The notes below the pieces were generated by a model that was given only the letters and a program-made list of their open reading frames with translations, made no database searches and was not told where the DNA came from. From Endotrypanum monterogeii (taxonomy: Eukaryota; Euglenozoa; Kinetoplastea; Trypanosomatida; Trypanosomatidae): DNA of 64,000 nucleotides. The stretch covers positions 2,372,164-2,436,163 of the forward strand of contig CM007320.1 of NCBI GenBank assembly GCA_000333855.2, in the 5' to 3' direction. Shown one piece after another: positions 10,871 through 19,891 of this stretch. Every line of letters begins with the position of its first letter. The stretch's first letter is position 1. A program made the translations under genes and the position numbers.

Positions 10871-11253
10871 ACCTACCTACCTATGAGCGCAGCTGGGGCT
10901 TTGCCTTTTTTTTCTAGCACCCCTTGGGCACACGCCAAATTTCACAGTGCCCTGCTCTCTTGCCTCTTGTATGTTTCGCATGTACCACATGTATATACGG
11001 TTCGACCGAGAAGCATACCTGTAGTATCCAGACGCACGGGCTGATTCTATGGGAAGTGCTCCCCCCTTACACCCCCCCCCACACACACACACAGAGAGAG
11101 AGCAGCCGTGGTCGTCTACAGACTCATATGCTTCTTCACACTCGACTTCCGCGGGGGCCTGCCGTCACCACTGGTGCGTCTGTTTGTGTTTTTTTTAAGG
11201 GCTTGGGGGCACAAGATTATCCTTTGTCTTTCACATGGCCCCCGGCACAGGAG

Positions 11254-14200
11254 ATGGTCGCTGAGGAGCGATCGCACAACTTTTCAGGTCCACTGACGGG
11301 GCCCTCTGAGCCCCTCGAAGCCCCCGCTAGCCGCCACGAGTACTACAGCCATCGTCGCTCGCCGTATTCTGTGCTGCGCAGCAGGCAGCGTAGCGTGGGC
11401 CGCTGTGCTTCAGGAGTGTTGCCTACCTCCTATGATGCCGTAGTGCTCAAGTGCGCCGACAGTGGCGTTCATGGGCGGTCAGACTGCGGGCACCGACTGT
11501 GCTGCTGCAGTGCGCTTTATTATCCAGCAATGCCGTCCTGCTCACCCGTGTCCCCGGTTCTGGACCCGACGTCTGTCTCGTCGTCGTCGTCGTCGTCTGC
11601 CGAGGAGCGCTGGTTGCGTGTGCGAGATGACTTTTTGTGGGCGCTGAAGCTCGCAGACGTGGAGCGACTGCTGCGCACCACCGTTGGCGAGGAGCTCTAT
11701 CGGCGCTTGCTGGGTGACATGGACACAACGGCAACCGTTGTTCTAACCTGCAACGATCTGCTGGCGGCAGCAGGGGGGCATATGGGGAGTTCCACTGCAG
11801 GGACGTCTTCGCCAATGGTAGAGACCTCACCACTCGCCACGTCAACGTACGTGGCGCGCTTACTACTGAACGCCGACGAGGACAACCGGATCAAGTGGTT
11901 GCAGGAGGAGTCAGCCACAATGAGTCATCACGACTACTACTCGCGTGCACCGTCGTTGCGTGCACTCTTCGTCATGTGGTCGGTGAATCAGCAGCAGCAC
12001 CAGCGTGTACAAGAAGCTACAGTGGACTACGGTACCGCGAACGAGTTGTTTCGCGGTAATATGATGAGTGCAGATCCACGCCTCAGTATGCCAGCCAAAT
12101 CATCGACGCACAAAAACTTTATTCCTCCTCCGACAATGGAGGACATCCGTCCAATCCTCCTGCGTATGGAGAAGGGACAAGTGGGAATGACGATGACTGA
12201 CATCGCGGCTGTTGCTGTCATCGGCGCAGCGTCGACTCTCCCAGGCACGTCGATGCCCTCCGACGAGTTTTGGAGTGCGATCGTGAGTCATCTGCACCCT
12301 CGACAGCTAGCTGAGGCACTGAAAGCGCCGGTATCACAGGACACCCCTCCGCATGCTCACGATGTCGGTGAGTCCTGCACGAAGGCGCTTACTTTCAAAC
12401 ACGTCCTTATTCTCCTGCTGCTGCTGCGCTACATCTCACCAAGAAGGGCGGAGGTACCTCCTGGGTCTACGGAAGCGTCTTCAAAGTGTGTCTCGTCTTC
12501 CTCTAACTCGTCCACCCAGGACTGTGCTAGTGTCACACAATCACCTCCAACGGCGGCCCTCAAATCGGCAAGCGAGGTGATGAACCTGCGCAGGTGCCTC
12601 GCTGCGCTGCGGGAGGGAGATGATAGGGCATCTCGTGTGTTGGACTGCTCCCCGACGCCTCCCCCCGCTGTTCAAGAAGTCCTCTTCACGCTGTGTGATG
12701 AGGTGATGAAGCACGCCTACGAGCTGGCCGAGCGGTTGCAGATCGAGGGGGCAAGTCCGCATCTGCCTGAGTTTACGACGTGGCTACTGCGAGAGATGGG
12801 GTCCAGTGCGACGTGCGAGCAACACTTAAAGCGCCTCGTCGACCGCAGCACTGCGGAAGCACTGGCCGCGCTCGAGAAAAGCGGTCTCGTGAACAGGTAC
12901 TCCTTGAACCTCAAGGTGGTTATGGGTCAGGTGCTTCCATTGCTCGAGAGATGCGGCAGCGAGGACTTGTATACATCGGTGCTTCGCGATGTCATATCAG
13001 CCCTGGAGGACAAGGGTCGCCGAGACTGGCAGGCCTTCGATCAGGAGGACATGCGATACTTAGCAGAGCTGGGGACGAAGCTTTTCGCCTCCAGCTCCAC
13101 TGGCAGCACAGCGCATGGCTACGGCCTCTTCGATCAAACAGCGCGAGGGCAAATGGAGGAGCTATACGTGATGGACGGAAGCCCGTGGGCGCTGTGCGTC
13201 TCCTCGTACCGCTCTCTGAAGGAGATGGTGCAGGGTATTATTGGCGACCATCGACGCCTGAAGCAGCAAGTTAAAGAGCAGCTTCGGCAGCTTTCCAGCT
13301 CCAGCACTCTCCCTGCTGTGATAACGGGAGGTACTCAGTGTCGAGGCCGTCGCCAATCCTTCTCAGATGGAAACAGCACACCAGCATCATCTTCGGGCCC
13401 CTCTTCTGGCCTTGAGGTCAGCAATGTCGCTTGCGGCAATGATGCCCCCGGCACGAGTTCTGGCAGTGCTGCCCCTGAGACCACAGACGAGAGGAACTGC
13501 AGCGGAGTAGATGGAGGCACTCCTTCCGATGTGACGGCTACCCCCGCCGCTAGCGCTCCTCGAATCCTCGTATCACCGACGCTAAGACAGCGTTTTCTCA
13601 TATTTATCGAGGAGCTGGTCAAGGCCCAGGTGGATGAGAGCTCGCACAACTCGGAGCGGCCAATTGTGGTGAGCAGTGAACTGTTTGCATTTGTGACGCA
13701 GCATGTCCCCGTTCCGAACATACAAGACGAGTACCGCCGCAAGATATTTCTCCTGGTGAACGTGGCCGAGACCCCAGAGACGACACACCGGCGATCGACG
13801 GAACGTAGGGGGGAGCGCGTGACGGATGCAAATGGAAAATTCTACGAGAGTCGCCGGCGTCGGGACGTCGGCGGTGATGCATCTGTCAGTGACACAGCAG
13901 AGACGCTGGCTACAAAGGACATGCAGGCAGACCCAGGCTCGGGGAAAGCGAAAATCAAGAGCGATCCCCACGGTGGTGCGAATGATATTCCCGCGGAACT
14001 CCGTTTTCTTGTTAGCTCTCTCCCGCTGACGTTATCACCGTGGGCGAGTGTCATGATTCTGCGCGAAGTGCTGGCCGAATCTGCCGGGCGCAACCCGCGG
14101 TACACCTACGTGCTCAATGCAGCCATTGACCTACAGCTGCCTATGTCGACTACGCGGTCCCGCATCGCGACTACGCTGAATATGTGGCGCTTCCTCAGCA

Positions 14201-15678
14201 CACAGTCACATAAGCTAAGCCTGAAGGAGAGCGTCATGATGAAGCAGAGATGCGTGTGGAACTTGCCCATGGCGTATATTCTTTCCTCATATTGGTCTCT
14301 CCTCACGTGGCTTCTCCTGGCCAGCATCCTCATGCTGAACGTCGTCGGAATCGACTTTGAGTCGCAGATAGTGGCGAACTCTCTTTTCAGAATGTTCGCC
14401 CCGTGGGAGGAGATGTGCGTGCAGTCAGATTTCGAGAACGGCGAGGACGTGTGGTGCACGCGGGCAGCAGCTGACTTGGCCTCGGACTACTTTGAGCAGG
14501 CTGAAATTGCCGACAGGCGCCCCGAGGAGCACCAGCTTATGAGCACCGATGTGCTCCTCTCCTCTGCTTCCTACTTGATTCTCGGCCATGACGACCAGCG
14601 GCGGCCAATGACTATAATTCCTATCGGCAGTGATCATACCGCAGGACCCGAGAAGCGCATCGCTGAGGAGTATGCTGCAGCAATGTCAGTGCTACGAGAG
14701 CTGTCGCTGCATGTCCCGTTCCCGTTTTTTGTCGACATTGAGCGGTCACTGCCGATGGAGCACGTTGAGATGCGTATTGCGGAGCGCATTAGGCGTGTGT
14801 CCTTTGACAATACGTGGTTCTTGCCGCGCATGATAATCCGAACCTTCCCACTTGGTCGCCAGTACACCGAGCACAAGCTCGTGCACCACACCTGCACACA
14901 GGCGAACCTCACACGGCGTCGAATCACGTTTTTGCTCTACATCCACGACGGCGTCCCCGTCACTCCACAGTTTATCCGCGGGCTGAATGGAAGTTTCCTT
15001 TCACGAAATGCGAACGTGGTGCTGGTGGTACACGAATCGAGCCTTCTCAAGGGCGGCACTGCACCTGAGGTTCTCGCCCAACTCAGTGTGTCCGGCACGG
15101 CTAGCGGCACTTCCTCAGCAATCGCGTCTGCAGCGGCTGGAATGATAGATTCCGTGCTGCCTAGTGACCTCAGGGACCTCTCGTTTACTTCGGTAGCTGC
15201 GCCGAAGACGCAGCAGATGCGAGTGCTGCCGTATTGCCGGCAGTACTACTTCAACGACGGCAGCGTCAAGCCAATTTTCCAGGGAGTTGTAGACACGAGA
15301 CGGCCGGCGGGCGGGGGCGGCGGCAGCATACGCTCTAAGTGGTGGGAGCGTACCCCGGAATCGGTGCGGCTGCTGTGGAAAGGGTTAGGGACGGGTTTGG
15401 GGGTTAGTTCCTCTGCTCCCGCGGCCGCACCGTTGGCGGCCAGTCTGCCACCCTTTGCATCTAGGTTCAGCGGCTGCCGCGCTTCTCTTCACCGCAGCCT
15501 AGAGCGCCAGTGGAGGGAGTCCGAAGAGAAGGCTCTTGTCCTTCAACAAAGCCAGCGTAGCGGTGACAGCGTGTCTGACGTTGAACCGTGGTGGAGATGG
15601 TGGCGACACGCGGTGTCTTGCGTGACTTGGGTCAAACATCAGTGTAGTTCGTCTCTGTCGTTGTGGCGGCTGGGCTGA
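11254..15678 (+). CDS. large protein with one membrane segment, function unknown
   Basis: 1474 residues from the ATG at 11254. The open frame runs further upstream (to about 10924), but a poly-T tract with AG at 11198-11199 lies inside that extension, so 11254 is preferred; the next in-frame candidate is near 11530. The first ~130 residues are Ser/Pro/Cys-rich and probably disordered. About residues 120-800 look mostly helical, with Ser-rich inserts including a run of Ser codons near 11577-11600. A hydrophobic stretch at about residues 1008-1033 (WSLLTWLLLASILMLNVVGI) is the only clear membrane segment. It is followed by ~440 residues of folded-looking sequence with several Cys, then a Gly/Ser/Ala-rich and Trp-containing tail. 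This predicts about 1000 residues on one side of a membrane and 440 on the other. I recognise no domain. Coding status is secure from length; function is unknown. Confidence 0.85.
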   Translation: MVAEERSHNFSGPLTGPSEPLEAPASRHEYYSHRRSPYSVLRSRQRSVGRCASGVLPTSYDAVVLKCADSGVHGRSDCGHRLCCCSALYYPAMPSCSPVSPVLDPTSVSSSSSSSAEERWLRVRDDFLWALKLADVERLLRTTVGEELYRRLLGDMDTTATVVLTCNDLLAAAGGHMGSSTAGTSSPMVETSPLATSTYVARLLLNADEDNRIKWLQEESATMSHHDYYSRAPSLRALFVMWSVNQQQHQRVQEATVDYGTANELFRGNMMSADPRLSMPAKSSTHKNFIPPPTMEDIRPILLRMEKGQVGMTMTDIAAVAVIGAASTLPGTSMPSDEFWSAIVSHLHPRQLAEALKAPVSQDTPPHAHDVGESCTKALTFKHVLILLLLLRYISPRRAEVPPGSTEASSKCVSSSSNSSTQDCASVTQSPPTAALKSASEVMNLRRCLAALREGDDRASRVLDCSPTPPPAVQEVLFTLCDEVMKHAYELAERLQIEGASPHLPEFTTWLLREMGSSATCEQHLKRLVDRSTAEALAALEKSGLVNRYSLNLKVVMGQVLPLLERCGSEDLYTSVLRDVISALEDKGRRDWQAFDQEDMRYLAELGTKLFASSSTGSTAHGYGLFDQTARGQMEELYVMDGSPWALCVSSYRSLKEMVQGIIGDHRRLKQQVKEQLRQLSSSSTLPAVITGGTQCRGRRQSFSDGNSTPASSSGPSSGLEVSNVACGNDAPGTSSGSAAPETTDERNCSGVDGGTPSDVTATPAASAPRILVSPTLRQRFLIFIEELVKAQVDESSHNSERPIVVSSELFAFVTQHVPVPNIQDEYRRKIFLLVNVAETPETTHRRSTERRGERVTDANGKFYESRRRRDVGGDASVSDTAETLATKDMQADPGSGKAKIKSDPHGGANDIPAELRFLVSSLPLTLSPWASVMILREVLAESAGRNPRYTYVLNAAIDLQLPMSTTRSRIATTLNMWRFLSTQSHKLSLKESVMMKQRCVWNLPMAYILSSYWSLLTWLLLASILMLNVVGIDFESQIVANSLFRMFAPWEEMCVQSDFENGEDVWCTRAAADLASDYFEQAEIADRRPEEHQLMSTDVLLSSASYLILGHDDQRRPMTIIPIGSDHTAGPEKRIAEEYAAAMSVLRELSLHVPFPFFVDIERSLPMEHVEMRIAERIRRVSFDNTWFLPRMIIRTFPLGRQYTEHKLVHHTCTQANLTRRRITFLLYIHDGVPVTPQFIRGLNGSFLSRNANVVLVVHESSLLKGGTAPEVLAQLSVSGTASGTSSAIASAAAGMIDSVLPSDLRDLSFTSVAAPKTQQMRVLPYCRQYYFNDGSVKPIFQGVVDTRRPAGGGGGSIRSKWWERTPESVRLLWKGLGTGLGVSSSAPAAAPLAASLPPFASRFSGCRASLHRSLERQWRESEEKALVLQQSQRSGDSVSDVEPWWRWWRHAVSCVTWVKHQCSSSLSLWRLG

Positions 15679-16701
15679 GGGGAGATCTCGCCGGAGAAAG
15701 AGACCGAAAGTATTACCGTGCGTATCATCAACGAGTCGACACCACAGGGGATGACCTGCCTTTGTAGAAGCGACTGTTCCCTCCACGGAAACTGCAGGGC
15801 CATGGGAGGAGGGAAGAGGTGCTGAACCAGGTTGACCTTCCTTTTGACTACCCCCGCTTTGGTCTAGCACATTGCGAAAAGGAGATGCGAAAGAGGGGTC
15901 TCGTCCGCGTGTGCTTTTGAGGAGGAGTGTGTGTGAAATGCCAGCAACGTGCCGTCTACTTTTTTTTTCTCTAGGTGCGGTCATCAATGCTACAACGTTG
16001 GCGCATGCGTCGACTTCATTTTCCCGTTTTTTTTTTGTTGTTGTCCACTTGGCGCAGCTTCATTGTGTCACAGCGACTGCCACAAAAGAGCTCGAGCGAA
16101 TAAATAGAAGAAGTTACTATACGGGTGCTTTGGGGGGGGGTGGAGGTTGGAGGAGAATTGGGATCATGTGCGTCTGTCTCTGTGTGTGTGTGTGTGTGTG
16201 TGCCTGAGGATACAGGTGCGTAGGCAAGCGAGTTTATTATTTAGGAATACATATCCCCACCCCTGTTCCTTTTCCACGCACACACGCACAAAGATAGACA
16301 AATGAACAGCGAACCTTTACTTCTTTCTCCCTCTTTCAGCTCATCTCTTCCTCTAGAGAGAGAGAGCAGTATCACACGCCCCGATGCTGAGGATACAAGT
16401 TCACTCAGGCACAAGCCACAAAAAAAAGAAAAGGTCGGAGGGAGAAGAGATGTGCCTTCTCAACATGCCTCACACTCTAAAACGAAGTGGAGACAAAATA
16501 AAAATGTGTTTTATTTCGTGACCTTTAGGATTCACGCAAGGCAGCGGCGCTCTTTCGTGTTCCGTTTCCTACCAGTTGTGTGTGTGTGTGTGTGTCTGTG
16601 GGGTGATTTCCTCTTGACCCCTCCTTGATCTTTTCTCCACGTGGTGTCGGTGCTGATATTGCTCTGCATCGCACTTCCCCTCCCCCCTCCTGCCTCAAGT
16701 G

Positions 16702-16733
<32 letters not shown>

Positions 16734-17023
16734 TGGCATGTATTTGATGCGAATACTTATACCATTCTCTTATTCTCAACTATCTTCTTTCTGTACGCAT
16801 AGCTTCTCCTTTTCACCAGCTATACATATACGGACACACATTATACAGTCCTTCACTTCTCGGTTATACTTGTGTTTTCACTGAGCACGTGTACACTAGT
16901 CCGCTTTGATTGGCTTTCTTCTACCATCTACCTCGTATCACGGCTGATAATCAAACTTAAAGGAGGAGAAAACTGGAGCGGTCCCGGTGAATAGCCATCA
17001 TACAGAGCAGTGCATCCGTACTG

Positions 17024-17063
<40 letters not shown>

Positions 17064-17330
17064 GCAAAGACTGCCCACGCAAACATTACGGGGGAAATAC
17101 ACGAGGAAAAAGAGGGTCACTTTTCTCGACAAGTCGTTTTTAATGGATTTTTGGGCACTGACGATCTTCGAGCTAACAGTTGTACTGCGCGATTGATTTT
17201 ATTTCATCTCATTGAATTTTTCCCACTGTTGCCATTTCGTATCTTGAAGGCGTGCATAACACCCTTCGCCCCCTTTTTTTTTCGAGGGTCATCTTTTGTT
17301 CCTTCCCTCGCAACAATTGAGTATTCAAAG
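15679..17330. other. spacer, no gene seen
   Basis: About 1.65 kb. It holds poly-T tracts (15958-15967, 16028-16036), a G-run near 16132-16140, (GT)n at 16183-16201 and 16575-16595, and CA tracts at 16709-16731 and 17025-17060. A CT-rich stretch ending in a T-run (17274-17282) is followed by AG at 17285-17286, the likely splice acceptor for the U-box gene. Confidence 0.75.
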
Positions 17331-19136
17331 ATGTCGAGTATTGATGCGCTGGATGCGTACATCCGTACTGGAGCCGTGATCAATGATAGTATTCTCGAGG
17401 AATGGATCCGAATGAGTGATGTTTCTAACGCAGGCCAGTTTTTTCATGGCGACGCAGCCGCCGTCAGCGAGGCAGTGCGCCGTGTGTCTGCGGTCATCGT
17501 GACCCGGTACTTGAACGATGCTCGGGTGATAGTGGTGCCGCTGCGCCAAAAGACCAAGTTCTGCCTACTGTTGAACAATTTTGCTCTCTACAAACCAGTG
17601 CGGCCGGTAGTCTTTGAGTGTCTCGAGGGCATGACAAGCATCTTTGAGAAGTCCATCAAAGACGAGGGCACGATGCCGTTCGACTCGGAGCTAGGCCGCA
17701 TGTCTGAGCATGTGCTTGTGCTGCTGATGCGCGTGATGGACTACAAGCTGAGGGCTGCAGCGGTGCACGAGTTTGCAGAGTACAACACACAGTTTGCCAT
17801 ACAACTTCTGTTGGCCATTTTACTCAAAGAACCGCCGTACGAGTTCGAGCTGCGCTGCAACTGCATTAGCGGCCTGCTTGGTTTTACCCAGCCCCAGGCC
17901 TTCTTCGGTCCTGGAGAAATGATCGAGGAGCACAGCTGCACCAAATTCACTGATAAAGTGAACTTCATGTTAAATCTCATGCTGCGTCTGCAGGCTGTTC
18001 AGGTTGTGAGCGACGTGCTCGGCGACGCCATTGCAAAATCGGATACAGTGCCCTTCTCCGTTCAGTATGCCGTGAACAACACAATGCAAACCATCATGAA
18101 CATCTTCAAATTTGCGTCGGTGGAGGCGACGCAGTGGCGCCAGCACATTCTCCTCTCCACAACCCTTTTTGACGGGACCATAATGATGTACGTACAGTCG
18201 CTTGTTGCAACGCTGCACGAGATGATGAGCGAACCGACGCCGCGGGTCTCCAACGAGCTGTTCCATTCCCTCAATCTGTCGTTCTTGTTCGGCTCCTTCG
18301 TGACGTACCACATGGAGGAGGCGAATCAGGAGGTGCGCATATTTTGTACCTTCTTTCACGACCTCTTCCAACTGTCCATCCGCCCGATCGTGACGGACGC
18401 TCGTGTTTCCGGGCAAGTGATGACCATGTACGTGAACCTTCTTCACTTCATGTGCAACGTCGATGCACTGGGCGGGGACGTAGGCTACTCGGTGGATGGC
18501 TTACTACCCGAGTTATCGAGCGCGGCGCTGCAAGCTACCGTTGAGGCCTTTCTGACGAAAGAAGTCGGAGGCTGTGGACTACCTTTCACGGAGGCTTGGT
18601 ATCGGCAGTTCCGTCGTGTTACCGCTGATACGTTAGTCACGCGTGACTGCGCTACTTTCCAGTTCATCGATCAGCGCTTTCTGGCTATCATTGCCAAGCT
18701 GACCGCACAGCAGGTTCCTATGGTCGCGCCGACTGCCTCGAGTGGTCGCACGCGCCTACTGGGCGAGATGCCGGCCCTGAAGCCGGAGAGGAAGAATAAA
18801 ATTTCTATCGACAAGGCCGCCGTACCAATTCGGCACAAGGTGAAGCCCAGTGCGAAGCAGGACAGCGTCGAGGGCGTCGACGCCGACCTTCTGTGCGCGC
18901 TTACTGGCACCGTCATGAAGAACCCTGTCTCCTCACCCTATGGACAGACGTACGAAAAGGAGGCTATCATGGACTGGCTGGAGCAGAATGGTTCCGTCTG
19001 TCCCATCACGGGCCGCCCTTTGACGGCAGTTCAACTGCAGCCGAACGGGGCTGTTGCAGCAAAGATCATGCAGCAGATAGTGCGTCAGACCATGGAGACG
19101 CAGCCGGCGACCGAAGACGACATGTACAACTTTTGA
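17331..19136 (+). CDS. U-box domain protein, putative E3 ubiquitin ligase
   Basis: 601 residues. The C-terminal ~75 residues (about 518-590) are a typical U-box: CALTGTVMKNPVSSPYGQTY, then EKEAIMDWLEQNG and CPITGRPLT, with the Pro/Tyr/Trp-Leu pattern of a RING-like fold that works without zinc. U-boxes recruit E2 enzymes and pass ubiquitin to substrates. The ~500 residues before it are helical, with repeated Leu/Val-rich segments, and could form an armadillo/HEAT-like scaffold; that part is inference. A short basic, low-complexity link (about 470-515) joins the two. The start was set at ATG 17331 because the open frame upstream crosses a CA repeat (17025-17060) and a T-run plus AG acceptor (17285-17286). 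It is not a CHIP-type protein as no TPR motif is evident. Confidence 0.87.
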   Translation: MSSIDALDAYIRTGAVINDSILEEWIRMSDVSNAGQFFHGDAAAVSEAVRRVSAVIVTRYLNDARVIVVPLRQKTKFCLLLNNFALYKPVRPVVFECLEGMTSIFEKSIKDEGTMPFDSELGRMSEHVLVLLMRVMDYKLRAAAVHEFAEYNTQFAIQLLLAILLKEPPYEFELRCNCISGLLGFTQPQAFFGPGEMIEEHSCTKFTDKVNFMLNLMLRLQAVQVVSDVLGDAIAKSDTVPFSVQYAVNNTMQTIMNIFKFASVEATQWRQHILLSTTLFDGTIMMYVQSLVATLHEMMSEPTPRVSNELFHSLNLSFLFGSFVTYHMEEANQEVRIFCTFFHDLFQLSIRPIVTDARVSGQVMTMYVNLLHFMCNVDALGGDVGYSVDGLLPELSSAALQATVEAFLTKEVGGCGLPFTEAWYRQFRRVTADTLVTRDCATFQFIDQRFLAIIAKLTAQQVPMVAPTASSGRTRLLGEMPALKPERKNKISIDKAAVPIRHKVKPSAKQDSVEGVDADLLCALTGTVMKNPVSSPYGQTYEKEAIMDWLEQNGSVCPITGRPLTAVQLQPNGAVAAKIMQQIVRQTMETQPATEDDMYNF

Positions 19137-19478
19137 GGAAGTGCTCCAGTTAGAATGACCTGATGTCGTGGCATGATGCCATGCTCTCAGATCGTTTTTG
19201 GCTCATCTGATTTGTTTTTTTTTTTCTGCGGCTCACAGTCCCTCCTTGACCAGACGTATGCTATAGTGCCTGATGCATGTGTCGACCTGTGCTTCGATAG
19301 CTTATATTTCCGCTGCTGCGTTGGCTGTGGCGAAGCCCACACCCACATGCTACAGGCGAGCTATTTATTCTGACCTGACTCGATTTCTTTTTACCATGTC
19401 ACATATCTTTGTGGCTCTGGGCGAAGTGAATCACCCCTAGCTTTTCTCACCTCTGTCGCATGGGCTCAACCTTCGTGA

Positions 19479-19602
19479 GGGTGTGATGGGTAGGTGGGTG
19501 TGATGGGTAGGTGGGTGTGATGGGTAGGTGGGTGTGATGGGTAGGTGGGTGTGATGGGTAGGTGGGTGTGATGGGTAGGTGGGTGTGATGGGTAGGTGGG
19601 TG
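19479..19602 (+). repeat. 17-bp G-rich minisatellite, about 7 copies
   Basis: The unit gggtgtgatgggtaggt repeats head to tail; the word tgatgggtag recurs every 17 bp from about 19484 to 19586, with essentially no mismatch. The + (transcribed-sense) strand is G-rich with GGG triplets every few bases. It sits about 340 bp after the U-box stop codon, so probably in its 3' UTR. Confidence 0.93.
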
Positions 19603-19847
19603 TACGGTACTTTGATCATCTTCGAGAAACACCTTTTGCTCTATTTACTTGTGAGTTGTATCGGACCGACTAGGGTGCCTCAGCCAGTTTCACTCCGGCC
19701 CCCCCCCCCCCCCGTCCCGTCTGCAGGCGATGCCCTCGCAATCAATTAATCACCTCCTTTTTTATTTGTTCACTTCTTTTGTGTATAGTTCCGCGGTCTA
19801 TGGATGGCTCATGTGTGTATTTGTCTTCTACTCAGGGAATGAGTAGA

Positions 19848-19891
<44 letters not shown>

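Larger units (their letters stand above)
9782..11253. other. spacer containing an assembly gap and two CA repeats
   Basis: No gene is supported. Contents: a (GT)n tract about 9861-9896; C-run near 10060-10072; T- and A-runs 10287-10325; CA repeat 10553-10600; 20 unknown bases 10703-10722; a second CA repeat 10823-10868; C-rich and (AC) sequence 11071-11093; and a poly-T plus AG near 11189-11199 just upstream of the next gene. The sequence on both sides of the gap is a corrupted copy of sequence found beyond the other CA repeat (see findings). Confidence 0.8.

Noticed and set aside
17010..17330. Upstream extension of the U-box protein
   Set aside because: It translates a CA repeat and lies before a T-run plus AG acceptor.
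19479..19602. Interstitial telomere repeat
   Set aside because: The 17-bp unit contains GGGTAGG but not the TTAGGG hexamer array.
19437..19632. Minus-strand frames with THHTHLPITPTYPS-type repeats
   Set aside because: They are translations of the 17-bp minisatellite, whose 17-base period keeps cycling frames.
19850..19888. CRISPR-like arrays among the tandem repeats
   Set aside because: All tandem arrays here are spacer-less simple repeats, and this is a eukaryotic nuclear sequence.
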